Positions 36,899 through 48,281 of a stretch of 64,000 nt of DNA are shown one piece after another. Position 1 is the first letter of the stretch, and each line of letters begins with the position of its first letter. Origin of the DNA: Azolla caroliniana (taxonomy: Eukaryota; Polypodiophyta); contig JBHGNT010000010.1 of the NCBI GenBank assembly GCA_043228905.1, positions 18,104,001 through 18,168,000 on the forward strand, written 5' to 3'. Under the pieces are notes generated by a model, which was not told where the DNA came from, ran no database searches, and saw only the letters and a program-made list of their open reading frames with translations. The translations under genes and the position numbers were made by a program.

Positions 36899-37576
36899 TG
36901 TTACAAACAATGCTCGGCCACAACCGAGGAATGGGATCAACTCACAGAAAACAGGAAATACAAAATGCACAAAACAATAGAGAGAAAGGTACACTGGATG
37001 TTTTGCGTGGAAAAACCCTAAATGGGAAAAAACCACGGGAGTCCTCAAACTCCAACTATCACTATGAACAGGGATGTACACTGGTGAAGCTACAAGGCAA
37101 CAACCTTGTGCTCACTGTCTTCGCCACAGGCGGCGGCAATACACAGAGGCAACGACCTCTTCGTCTCTCTCTCTCTCTCTCTCTCTCGGCTGGTCTCACT
37201 TTGCATAAAAATGAGCAACAACATAAAACTGTTTGCCCTAAGTCATATTTATACATATATGACTTTCGGGCTATTTACAAATATAGCCTCAAGGGCTCTT
37301 AGCAAACATATTCACAAATATGTCCCTGCATCCGGATCTCTCTCCGGGTACATTCGTCATCCGGCTCCGTAGCCGGGGTCTTCATCATCCGGATCCGTAT
37401 CCGGGTACTCTTCATCCGGCTTCATGCCGGGTACTCTTCATCATCCGGATCCGCATCCGGGTACTCTTCATCCGGCTTCATGCCGGGTACTCTTCATCAT
37501 CCGGTTCCGTAACCGCAACCGGGCTTGCCGTCATTCATCTCCGGACATCCCATCCGGAGGGACCGTAATCCCAACA
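36899..37576 (-). repeat. 5' LTR of copia A
   Basis: 678 bp, apparently identical to the 3' LTR at 32106-32783. A TATAAATA promoter box lies on the minus strand near 37247-37254, and the CCGG palindrome array (about 37331-37560) lies upstream of it in the U3. Confidence 0.95.
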
Positions 37577-39110
37577 GATCGTTCGCTGAAGCATGCACAG
37601 TAGTGACGACCTTTGAAGATTCAATGAGCGGGTTACTGATACCCACTCAAACACCTATGAACAACCGCGAGAAATCCTCAGACCCCACCCCTACTCTACC
37701 CACACCACCGCAAACACCCCATATAGAAAGACCCCAAGCATACGCCCAATGAGAAAATGTAAGGTGCACGGTATGCCACGGCCACCACACAGGACATGAG
37801 TGTCCTCTCCTCCATCAACGACGGCCGCAATACTGTAAGTGGTGCAAAGCTTTCATGATGCATACTCAAGAGAACTGCTGGCAAACCCCCACTGGAAGGT
37901 ACGACCAAATGCCAATGGTGGAACACCCACACTCACCTCCACCACTTAGCCACCCACCACTACCAGCGATACTCCCTCAACAACCCCCACTACCACGCAT
38001 CGACGCCCGCCTCGCTGAACTGGAATATACCATAGATAACCAAACCTAGGTCGGGGTGAGCACCCCCGAATATGAAGACTCGTACCGGGAGTATGGCATT
38101 GAAGAAGAGGTGCTGTCCCACTTCGTGGACTTCGAAGGTGACCAAATACCAGTGTACGTCCTGAGAGGGGAACAATGTGGACCCCCAATGGGATACCACG
38201 ACAACAATGGTCTAAGGAGGACAGAATTGAAATGTTTCAACTGCCAAGGCCCACATATGGTTAGCGAGTGCCCAACCAACATGAATACTACAACTAGATG
38301 ACCCAATGACCACGACACCTCCCACTCGACACGCCCCCACAACCACCGGCGTAAGGCCTCACCCAACAGTCGCAAGACCTTATCGAATGGTTCCAAAGAG
38401 AAGCATCATGCCCAGGGTGCGGTAAGGAACACTTAATACCTGATTTCCCGAAAAAGAAGAAAAGGATCAACACAAATCTGCTGTCCATTGTACCATCCAC
38501 GATCGGTGCCAATGTCATCACACGGGCCCAACGAGTAGCGCATAATTTAAAATACCAAGATCAAGGTCTCCATGCGACCACACGAAAGAGACGAAAATCT
38601 AGAAAGAATAATTCCACGTAGACCTCAAAACAAGATGAAGAACCGGAGGGAGACATAGAAACATTACCTGTCAATCCGAATCAAGAGCTACTGGCACACC
38701 TAGCAACATACCCAAACCTAGTAGTTGAGAAACAAAAGGTAGAAGAATACATCAAGCTCATACGCCACGAACAGTTCGAAAAATCACTTAGTCTCCCAAG
38801 CTTAAACTTCGACCAACTGGAAGAATGGGTAAACCCCTCACCTCCCCCCGTCGTCACACCAACTGACTCCCCCACTTGCCATCCTACCCCGATCAAAGAG
38901 GTCAACACAACCCTACTCTAGCAAATCTTAAATTTAAGATTGCGACTCACATTACGCGAAGTGAGAGCTACACTAGCACCTTCATAGCCGACAACCCCCC
39001 TGCTACGACCTCTACTCGCTAAGGAAATAGAGTTCACGCTCGAAGAACTACTCAAACTTGACATTCAACCGTGGCACGACGTCCTCCGACGCCTCAATGG
39101 TGGCCTATCG
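37577..39110 (+). pseudogene. Gag 3' part and gag-PR spacer of element E
   Basis: Continues the gag frame broken by copia A (SFAEACTVVTTFEDSMSGLL). It then shows two Cys/His segments: YCKWCKAFMMHTQENCW near 37832 and the zinc knuckle CFNCQGPHMVSECP near 38233-38275. Stops at about 37750 and 38299 and frame changes make it a pseudogene. 38300-39110 is a proline- and serine-rich linker in broken frames leading to the protease. Confidence 0.7.
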
Positions 39111-39726
39111 GTGGGGTATGGTGAAAGGATACATACCCACACTCCTCATACGTCCACAGTCCTCAAACAACCCGAAGGACCGCCAATCAATGTCCACGAA
39201 GCTCACTTCGAGAGCGACGATACTAGTTTCACTCTACCAGTTTGCGTCAATGGTAAGATGTGTGACGCAATCATTGACACTGGAGCAAGGGTAAGTATCA
39301 TCAGCTACGAATGTTGGTGTAAGTGGGGGAGCCCAAAAATGCTTCCTTTAGATGTTAAACTAGGAATGGCAGATGGGTCCATCCAAAGGCCAGAAGGCAT
39401 GATCCCTGCGCATCACTTCAGTATCCACGGAGTGGAGTTCAATCTCACCTTCGTCATCACAAGATCATCCAACCATGTGGCCTACGAGTGCTTACTAGGA
39501 AGACCATTCCTACGTATAAGCCGCATGGTAATGGATTTCGGGAACGATATAATCTATATGCATAAAGACAACAAAACCTTTTGCATCAAAGCATACACAC
39601 AAAAAGTGCATGAACAAGAAGGCAACCCTCTCGTAGACGATTGGTCAGCAACCACCGAGTTCGAGACCAACCTCCTAGCGTGCAACCCCACAAAGATAGT
39701 TCAACTCTTGGCCAGAGGCCAACCGT
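39111..39726 (+). pseudogene. Protease region of element E
   Basis: An open stretch encoding a retropepsin: VCVNGKMCDAIIDTGARVSI (active-site DTGA, about 39275), a flap-like region with LGMADGSIQRPEGM, and YECLLGRPFLRISRMVMDF with the ALLG-type motif. It runs on until interrupted by solo LTR C at 39727. The fold order is normal for gypsy PR. Confidence 0.8.
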
Positions 39727-40846
39727 TGTTGCGGAGATCTGCGAGTACGTGTAAGATCCAGGCGGGACCGTCGGGATCATGGACTAGGAGAGAGGAGACT
39801 GCTAGAGGCTCAAGCCCTTCGGAGCTTGCCGCTTGCCCAATGTTTCTCCGGACGCGATCAATGACCGCTTTTGGAGTGAGAAGACGTGCGCCCATCCCTA
39901 CCATTCAAATGTACAAGGGATTAAACAGAGGCGTTGGTCATGGTCCGGTTGTTCGCACCCACACACACGCACACACATACACACACCTATACACCTATAC
40001 GCCTACATGATACTCGCAGCGACGCCGGTTCCACACACAGTGGGAGAGGGAGCCTGCATCCCAGGACCGGTTGGGGAGCCTTGGGCTTGTTTGTGCGACA
40101 GGGTCCTTGTGTAGGGCACGCCTCTTCTAGAACGATCGCCTCTTGCCGCCAAGCCACCTTCCAGGAGCACACGGCTCGCAGTCCCAAATGGGGGTCTTGC
40201 ACGTCAGAGACGGGAACTTGCCACTGTGCAACTGAGTGCACGGCTCACTGCGAACGACAATAAACGACACCTTCACGCACCCACACCCACAGACATAAGA
40301 AAAAACGTGGAGTGCCGTGAACCAACAAGTGGAAACCCAAGAAGGACGAAGATAGCCTGCGTGTTGCCTGTCACAACCGAACATGCCCACCTACGAACAC
40401 ATAAACCTTAGCAGAAACAGAAGACCTTCAAAGAGGAACATACGAAACCTTGATCAGAAACAAGAAGAAACAGAAAACTCTACACGACGAAGGGAGCAAA
40501 TTGCTTAGTATATTACAAAGAGAAAGAAATAATGGAACCTCAAAACAAGAATGAGGAACAAAACTGTTTGGGACCCAACGGGTGGGAACCCTTGTACAAG
40601 AAGCGCGCCTCCCTTTTATAGAACAAGGTGAGGGTTGTGTGGCTATGTGGGATAAATCCCGTGATACATGGGATTGTCCGTCCCAACTTTATTGCCGCTT
40701 GGCATTATAAAGGCGCCCCCCCCCCCATTCCCCTATACAAGTTTACAAGAGTGGGTGCACATGGTGCACCTTGCCGATTTCTCTGATATTCCCCGATTCC
40801 TCTGATATTCCCCGATTTCTCACTATGGCCTGGAATCTTCACGACA
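39727..40846 (-). repeat. Solo LTR C of the gypsy D/G superfamily
   Basis: About 1120 bp. On the minus strand it starts TGTCGTGAAGATTCC and ends TCTCCGCAACA. It is flanked by CCGT (ACCGT if the shared A is counted) on both sides. A TATAAAAG box is on the minus strand near 40613, and a CA-rich patch at 39958-40010. Shared blocks link it to LTR B and to the LTRs of gypsy D. Confidence 0.82.
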
Positions 40847-41957
40847 CCGTTCCCTCAAAAACTCGCCACTTCCAAAGAGGGGAACGTACGTAAGAGAGAC
40901 GACCAATCCGTCGCTTTCGAGACGTCAGAGATGAATTGGGTACACGCTCTCGCCACAACTGACCCAATGTACCCTATAGGTATAAACTGTTGTGATGAGG
41001 ACGGAGACACAATCTCTTGCTTCAATGTCACCACCCTCAGACCCCGACAAAAAGAAGTACGCAAAGGACGAAGACCTGGTGCAATGAGTCACACCTCCAG
41101 GTGACGCCACGACCACTCAGAAGAGGACTTCCCAGAGCATTTCAAACTCTATGAACAAGAGAATAGGGCAATGGTTTGTAAGAGACCACAACGCACCCCC
41201 CAAGTCCTAGGAGAAGTCTACGATGGACCGGCAAGGGTGAAAGAAATCAACCTCGGGAAAGGGACAGACTCTAAACTGGTATTCATAGCCGCAGATCTCC
41301 AGACTGACGAGGAGACGTCCTTGATCACTCTCCTCATGGAATTTAGCGACGTTTTCGCATGGTCGTACGTTGACATGAAGGGAGTCCCAACCGAGGTCTT
41401 CACCCATAGTATCCCCATGCGAGCCGACGCCCGCCCAATCCGGCAAAGGCCACGCCCAATGAACCCTAACTACACCCAACAAGTAAAAGCCAAAATCAAC
41501 AAAATGTTGGCTGCAGGCATTATCTACCCGATCGAACAAACTACTTGGATCTCCCTGATTGTAGTCATCCTGAAGAAAAACGGCCAAATCCGCATATGTG
41601 TCGACTACCGCCAAGTTAATGAAGCCACTATCAAGGAAAACTACCTAGTACCCTACATTGAGCATCCACTCAAAAGAATCGCGGGAGCGGAAGCTTATAG
41701 CTTCATCGACGGGTTCTCCGGGTACAACCAAATCTCGGTGGTCCCTGAGGATCAACACAAGACAGCCTTCGCCACCGAATTTGGTACATTTGCGTATAAA
41801 CAGATGCATTTCGGACTCACGAGTGCCTTGAGCACCTACCAAAGAGCGGCAGACCATATCTTTGCAACAAGGTTACGACAAGGGCTGGAGTCTTATGTTG
41901 ATGACTTATGCCGCCATTCGAAATGGCATGACCACTTGGCGCTACTCCGCTTGACGT
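40847..41957 (+). pseudogene. RT N-terminal half of element E
   Basis: After a degenerate linker with a stop near 41102, an open frame from about 41171 encodes FSDVFAWSYVDMKGV, the RT primer-grip region ILKKNGQIRICVDYRQVN, SFIDGFSGYNQISVVPEDQ, HFGLTSALSTYQRAADHIF and YVDDL (about 41893). It is cut by gypsy D at 41958, and RT continues at 48941. Confidence 0.85.
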
Positions 41958-42595
41958 TGTCGAGGTATTCCTCGCGGATGCGTGGAGTGAGGCGGGACCT
42001 CGGGGGTCCTGTACCGAAGAGTAAGAGAGAGAGAGACCCACTACGTGCGAGCGTAGATTCACAGGGACACGGCCCTTCAACGCAAAGACGCGAGTGGGAC
42101 AGCGACACAGAAAGACACGAAAGTATGTATGTATTGACAAGACAAACAACAAGAACACGAAGACAACAAAACACGAAGTCGGTTACAACCGAACAGGCCG
42201 GCGAACAGATGCCGATACCTGCTCGTAAACGCACAGAGGGGGATGAGTAGGTTGGAGGTGCTGCCGGAAGCACTCGGGCATTCCTCAGAGCAGCGCGGGC
42301 CTCCCGAAACCTGCACAGAAGGAAGCTATGGCGTTTGCAACCAGAAAGAGAGAGAGAGAGAAGCCTTCGCACGCAAACCGACAACACTTCGTCCTCGACT
42401 CTCCGCGATCCCCTTTTCTCCTCCTCGTCTCCCTCCTTTTATAGGCTAGGAAGGAGCCGTTTCCCCTTTACTTCCTACCTACCGAATCTGCCCGCCTAGG
42501 ATCTCCTATGTACAACATAAGGCGCACGTGCATGAAGAGCCGGTTCCTACGCTTTGGTGCACCGATTCCGCTTGTGGACGGTTTTCTTCACGACA
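41958..42595 (-). repeat. 3' LTR of gypsy D
   Basis: On the minus strand TGTCGTGAAGAAAACC to GAATACCTCGACA, with a TATAAAAG box (forward 42436-42443). It is preceded on the coding strand by the purine tract TTAGGTGGGGGCGGA (PPT). Confidence 0.95.
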
Positions 42596-42667
42596 TCCGC
42601 CCCCACCTAACCGCGCATCCACCGGCATGCGCCAAATTGTGTTGGGACGGAGAAAACCGGTCCAGCC

Positions 42668-45600
42668 TCATTCCCCGCCCGTCGGTTCTTCCTCGGTTTC
42701 GGATCGTTCATCGTCCCGGTCCAGGTTAACCGGATCTGGCTCGTTGTCGTGACGCTTCATGAACGCTTTGACCCGCTTCCCCGCTACCGGTATCGCCATT
42801 CGCGTACCGTCGAGCTCCGCCAGATGGTACGTCCCGTTGTTGTTGGCGCTTTGTACCACGTAAGGCCCGAACCACCTTCTTGCGAACTTCCGTGTCGCTC
42901 GGTGTTGGTTGTCGAGGCTGCTGTCGTAGACTAGCACCCAGTCGCCTTCCTCGATCTTCTTCGGTCGGAGCCGGTGCGTCCGGTCGAACCGGGCTTTGTT
43001 CCTCGTCCTGGCCACCCGAAGCCTTTCCGCAGCCCGCTCCACGTCCTCCGGTCTCCGCTCGAGCTGTCGTATGCGCGCCGCCAGCAGTTCCTCCCTGCTC
43101 ATCTCGTTTCTCCAGTCCACGGTTGCCCACGAGGAGATCGTACATTCCATTGGCATGACCGGCTTCTGCCCAAACATGAGTTCTGCCGGCATGAATCCGG
43201 TTACTGAACTATGCGTAGTTCGGTCTGCCCACAACGCGTAAGGCAGCAGCCGCGGCCAGTTCCCGACTTGACCTCCGCATGCCCGAACTAACGCCTTGAC
43301 GATTGGTCCGTGTCCGCGCTCCACCTTTCCATTCGCCTCCGGATTGTACGCAGTGGTAAGCGAGAGCTTGACTCCTAGCCGGTCGAACAGCTCCTCGGCC
43401 TCTTCGGCGTCCAACTCCCCGCGATCAGCCACAATCTTCCCGACACACCCGTACCGGCATATCACGTCCTCAATCAGGAACCGACATACGGCCGCGGTCG
43501 TTTTGTTCTGAAGGGCCCGGCCTTCTACCTGGTTCGTTAGATCTTCCCGAGCCAGGACCATATACCGCATCTGTCCTACTCCCATCGGCATCGTCATCAG
43601 GTCTACCATCCATTTGAAGTGGATGGTCGGAGGGTACGTAGGGTGAAGCTCGTCCCAGTGTCGGACCACGGAGTGCATCTGACAGCTCCTGCAAGTTGTC
43701 ACGAATCGATGCACGTCCCGGTACAGTCCCGGCCACCAGTACTTCCCCTTTATCTTCTCGAACGTGGCCTAGGTTCCATGATGTCCGGCCCAAGGGCTGT
43801 CGTGGTAGGCCGTCAGCAGCTCCTCCTGTTCTTCCTTCATCGCCACCACCCGGAGCGGAGCGCCGTCCCTCTTCTTCGGGTGCTTCCATAAGTATCCGTC
43901 CCGGAGAAAGAATCGGTAAGCTTTCTTCCGGATCCGGTTGGCCTCGTCCTTTGTCCATGACGCATCCGGCGTCATTGTCCTCAAGAATCCACCGATCTGG
44001 AGCCACTCGCCGTCGTACTTGCTCTCGTCGAAGTCGTTAAGTGCCGGAGCGCTCGTCCCATCGGTCGTCACGTACGCCGCCTCGAAGAAGTCCACGCCGA
44101 CTTCTTCGTCTTCCGAAACCATGCCGCCCTCGTCATCAAACCTCGCCCTCGAAAGCATGTCGGCCATGGCGTTGTCCTTTCCGGAAATGTGTCGTATCTC
44201 CGGGTCCAGGGACTTGATGTACGCTATCCACCTGAGCATCGCCAGGTCCGGTGTCGCGCATCCAGAAACCATGCCGAGAATCGGCAGGCAATCCGTCTCG
44301 ATAATCACTTCTGTCCCGATCAGGTAGTCTTTGTCCGCCTTTACCGCCGAAACGATACCCCAGAGTTCGCGTTTAACCTGGGCATACCCTCGCTGTCGCT
44401 CACTAAGGACCTTAGCGCCGAATCGGATCGGGAACCGGGTGCCGTCCTCGTCTTCTTGGTTGACGACCCATCCGATCCCGGTCGGGCTCGTATCCACCGT
44501 TATGTATACCGGGGTACCCTTCTCGTAGACAGCCTTCCGGAGCGCCGGTGCTGCCGTAAGAGCCTCCTTCAGCTTCCGGACCGACCCCGTGTGCTCGTCT
44601 CGCCACTCGAATCTTTGCCCCTTCTTCAGCAACCCGTATAGTGGCTCTGCAACGTGGGCGTAATGCGGGATCCATATGTGGTAGAACGCGCATGCCCCCA
44701 GGAACCTCCGAACTTCCGTAACCGAGCTACAATCGGTCTTCATCGCGGAGATGGCTTCTACCTTTGCCGGAGACGGCTTTCGGCCATATGGTCCACATAG
44801 ATGCCCGACCACCAGGATTTCTGATTGCCCGAAGGCCGATTTCTCCCCGGAGAAGGTGAGCCTCGCATCCTCTAGCCTTTGTAGCACCTTCTCGCAGTCG
44901 TCGATGTGTGTTGCTACGAATCGCCGGCATCCGTCCGGCCCGAGTGTCTCGTCCTTCTCTTCCACCGGGCACCCCTTTATGGGGATGTCTTCTAGAAACG
45001 GCATGGTGATGTCCGGGATGCAATCCCTCAGTACTTTGTTCATTGCATTCACCATGTGGGCCACCGAGTTGGTCCCTCCTTGTGGCAGGGTACACATTCG
45101 CACTAGGCCGAGGGGAGTTCGCATTGTCGTAATGTCTCTGCTCTCCACGGCTAGCTGGAACTGGTCGTACCCCGAGTATAGATCACCGACCGAGTAAATT
45201 GACCTTCCGGCGAAGGCCTCCGCGAATTCGTCTATGGTCGGTCCGATTCCTGCGTTCCGGATGGTCACTCTGTTGACCGGCTGCAGGTCCTGAATGAAGC
45301 GCAATGTTCCGTTTTTCTTTGGTACGGTAAACCATCGGTTCGAGTATGGCGCGCTCGACGGTTCGAGAATACCCATATCGACTTTCTGCCTCAATAGCTC
45401 CATCAACTTCGGGATGTGAGCTCTCGGTACTGGAATCGGCTTGAGATTCCACGGTACATGTGGTACCGTGAATATCACCATCGGCTCCACGATCGTCGGG
45501 TCTACGCACCCGATTTCTTCCGGCGAGAATGCGAAGGCTTTCCCGTGCCTTCCGAGCATTTTCCGAAACCGGTCTTCCTCCGCAGGCAGTAGGAACCCGC

Positions 45601-46138
45601 CCCCACCGATCCTGAGCTCCCGGAGCGTCCCGTCGGTGAAGGTGTGTCCTATGCAGGCCGGGTCTCGTAAACTGGGGTCCGACGCCACCCCTCTGATTCG
45701 GGACTCGCTGCCCTCCGGCAAGGGTGCCGCGACTGGCCTTACCTTCCGGTCCACAGTCTTGTACTTCGTGCTAACTCGGGCCGTCCAATCCGACCCGAGC
45801 CCCTGACTGAAGTTCGCGATGACTTCGAACATCTCTTCGGAACATACCGGTATCGTCCGGTCTTCGTTAAGGTATTCTCCGGCTACCTTCCTCAGCATTC
45901 CCAAGGTGTCGTCGAAGGAGACCGTCTCCACGGCTCCGCTGATTTCCTCGTCCGGGCCGAGAACTCCGCACGCTCGAAGTCGCACTTCCGCCCTTGTCTT
46001 TTCTCGGCCGACGATGCCGACTATCATACACCCTCCATTGTTGGAGAAGCAAAATTTTCTACCTATCGTACAGTCGTGGGGTCTTTCCCGAGTGTCCGGA
46101 CTGTCTCGGCCCCACGCCTTGGCAGCCCTCTCTAAAAA
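42668..46138 (-). pseudogene. Pol (RT-RNase H-INT) of gypsy D
   Basis: The frame is open from the T5 run at 46134-46138 (-1 relative to the protease frame) through RT and RNase H to a TAG at 43769-43771, then continues in the same frame to 42668. RT: VPKKNGTLRFIQDLQPVNR, GDLYSGYDQFQL, and an active-site box FLEDIPIKG in which the first Asp of xxDD is Glu (GAA at 44990-44992). RNase H: ITVDTSPTGIGWVV, AQVKRELWGIVSA, IIETDC. INT: H2C2 finger ending TCRSCQMH, core D in FKWMVDLMTMP, D in IVADRGELD, E in ANGKVERGHG, then a C-terminal region with WVLVYDSSLDN and ARRWFGPYVV. The TAG lies in the H2C2 finger. Confidence 0.88.
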
Positions 46139-46905
46139 TCCTCCCGGTTCTCGCCACCGAGGGATTCGCGGTTCCTCTTGTGATTCGGTCTCACGGTCAG
46201 AAATTGGACCGAATGGCGCCCGTCCTGGCTTTTGACCCTTGCGTAGGCCGAACCGTTGTCTAGCACCTTGGTCTCCATTCGAGCTGCCGTGATGTATGGT
46301 TCGCCTAATATGACCGGATGCGAGGATGTCTCCTGTACGAAGAAGTGCTGGTCAATCTCGACGTCGCCGATCTTTACTCGCACATTCGGGCAGGCCCCGT
46401 GCAGTTCCTCGGTGGCGCGCGTTGCCGCCCGTATCTTCCACCCGTGCCTGGTGTTGATCGGCCACTTTCCCTTCTTATAGAAGTCCATGGACATTAGGTT
46501 TATTTCCGAACCGTGGTCCACCAACGCCACCACCGGTTCCTGAACACCTCCGATTTTTACCGGGGTCTCCGTGGTTGCTCGGGCCCAGTGTGGCCTCGAA
46601 TAGTGGCTCTCCGCCCACTCATCTTCCAGCGCCGAGTCGTCGATGTGCGTCATCCGCACCTCCACCGGTCTTTCCGGTTCCGTCTCCGTGGACAGTCTCT
46701 TCCGTTTCACCAAGTCTACAATGGAGTCGTGGAACTCCTTCTTGGCGATCCCTAGCACCTCCCGTAATGACAGCTCCACTTTGCTGTCGAGGATCCGTTC
46801 TTCTAGGACCTTTCGTAGGTCCGTAGTCCTTTCTATTTCTGTCCCCAGTCGGTACCCGCCCTTCTTGGGGTTATCTTGCGGGCCGGGCCCACCGGCATCG
46901 TTCCG
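46132..46905 (-). pseudogene. Protease of gypsy D
   Basis: Same frame as gag, separated from it by TGA at 46906-46908. It encodes a retropepsin-like domain: VVALVDHGSEINLMSMDFYK with DHGS where most retropepsins have D(T/S)G, then VQETSSHPVILGEPYI. It ends ENREDF then TAG at 46132-46134. The sister copy in gypsy G has the same DHGS and the same end, so these are family properties. Upstream of 46779 the frame stays open to the TGA. Confidence 0.8.
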
Positions 46906-48258
46906 TCATTGCCCGAATCGGGTCTCGTACCGTTGTGAGGGCCCGGCCGCTCCGGCTTTCCCCACTCGTTTTTCTTCTACCAGAGCCTCGTAGTTCCGGC
47001 AAGCGGCTTCTACGAAGCCCGTCTTCTCCTCGACCGGATCGCTCCACCCGGTTATTTCCCGGAACCGTCTCTCAGCGCGGTCCGTTTCATCTTTCCTCAG
47101 CTGCGCGCCGGCGAGGCCTTCCAGCATTGCCGACCAGAAACCGTCTTTACTCTCTTTTCGGGCCTCGCTGCCCCCGACCTGAATACCGGCTGACGCCGAG
47201 TAGTGGATGGCCTCCACGTGTTGGGCCGCTGCCTCTTCCATCAGTCTCTTCATACCTCCTCGCCCATCGTTTCGGCTCAGGGTCCTCCTGGTGTCGCCAG
47301 CGTGCACCCGGCCTTCCCACAGGTACACCACCCGGTTTCTCAACGCCTTTGCGAAATCGCCGCAGTCCTTCCGAATGTGGCCGACCTCGTCGCACCACAT
47401 GCACTTGTTCCCCGCTGCCGGCCGTCGGTCACGAGCCGGTTCGCCGCCTTCCCTTCGAGTCTGGGCGATCTGGAGATCCTTTATCGCCCGCGTCAACTCC
47501 TCTAGCGCTGCTCCTCCGGACGAGCCATTGACCATGCTAGTCGAAGCCGGACCGGTTTCGGGCCATTCTCGGGTTTCTTCCCTTCGCACTTGCGGTGCCG
47601 GTTCAAGCCTCCTTGCTATAACAGAGCCCGCACCGGCCGCCCCGTTGTCAGCCCATTCTCGCCGTTTGTCGAAACGGCCACAGACTCTCTTAACCGCAGC
47701 CCAGTCGGTTGTTAGCCCGTCTTCAGTTTCCAGCAAGGAGCCGACTTGATCCCGGTCCTGCTCGTCCACCGACTTGACGAACAGTAGGACTCGGCTCGTA
47801 TCCAGAATGGTTCGGTCAAGCGCCGAAAGGCGCGCAAAGCGTTCTTCGAACTCCCGGAGGAGTGCCGACGCGTTTCTTCCTTTTCCGGGGGACTCCACCC
47901 ATTCCATGAAGTCCCGTTTCGAAAGCCGGAGCGCGTCGTCCAGCCCATATTTCTCTAGGAGTCGGCCTTTGAACTCCTCCCAGGTACGGCTCTCCGCCCG
48001 TACCTCGAGCACCTCCGCATGGATGCTCGGCATCGCCACTCGAGGGAACCCGGCAAGACGCCTCTCTTCCGGAATGTCCCGCATTAGCATTTCCGCCCCG
48101 TAGGACGCCAAATACTTCGTAGCATCCTTTCCGCTGAAACGGCTGATCGTACCGACGACCGCCTCAATGGCTCTGTCGAGGGCACCGGTGCCCTCGCGTG
48201 TGCTCAATATCCGATCCACGGACGAAGCCATGGCCTCTGCAAGATCCGACCCCCTCAT
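46906..48258 (-). CDS. Gag of gypsy D (450 aa)
   Basis: The first ATG after the PBS is at 48258 (MRGSDLAEAMASSVDRILST). A capsid-like region holds FSGKDATKYLASYGAEML, RTWEEFKGRLLEKYGLDDA and LLREFEERFARLSALD. A CCHC zinc knuckle CMWCDEVGHIRKDC lies at about 47362-47403. It ends at TGA 46906. The longer open frame that begins upstream in the LTR is fortuitous. Compared with gypsy G the frame is intact here. Confidence 0.85.
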   Translation of the reverse strand: MRGSDLAEAMASSVDRILSTREGTGALDRAIEAVVGTISRFSGKDATKYLASYGAEMLMRDIPEERRLAGFPRVAMPSIHAEVLEVRAESRTWEEFKGRLLEKYGLDDALRLSKRDFMEWVESPGKGRNASALLREFEERFARLSALDRTILDTSRVLLFVKSVDEQDRDQVGSLLETEDGLTTDWAAVKRVCGRFDKRREWADNGAAGAGSVIARRLEPAPQVRREETREWPETGPASTSMVNGSSGGAALEELTRAIKDLQIAQTRREGGEPARDRRPAAGNKCMWCDEVGHIRKDCGDFAKALRNRVVYLWEGRVHAGDTRRTLSRNDGRGGMKRLMEEAAAQHVEAIHYSASAGIQVGGSEARKESKDGFWSAMLEGLAGAQLRKDETDRAERRFREITGWSDPVEEKTGFVEAACRNYEALVEEKRVGKAGAAGPSQRYETRFGQ

Positions 48259-48281
48259 CTTCTGCTCTTCTGCCGCCTCTT

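Larger units (their letters stand above)
32106..37576 (-). mobile_element. Intact young Ty1/copia element A
   Basis: 5471 bp on the minus strand with two 678-bp LTRs in which I see no difference, a perfect 5-bp target duplication GATCG (32101-32105 and 37577-37581), PBS, PPT-like tract and one uninterrupted gag-pol ORF. It sits in the gag of element E. These are the hallmarks of a recent, possibly autonomous insertion. Confidence 0.96.

Noticed and set aside
39958-40020. CA-rich patch as a separate microsatellite locus
   Set aside because: It is part of solo LTR C; equivalent CA patches occur in LTR B and the 58778 LTR.
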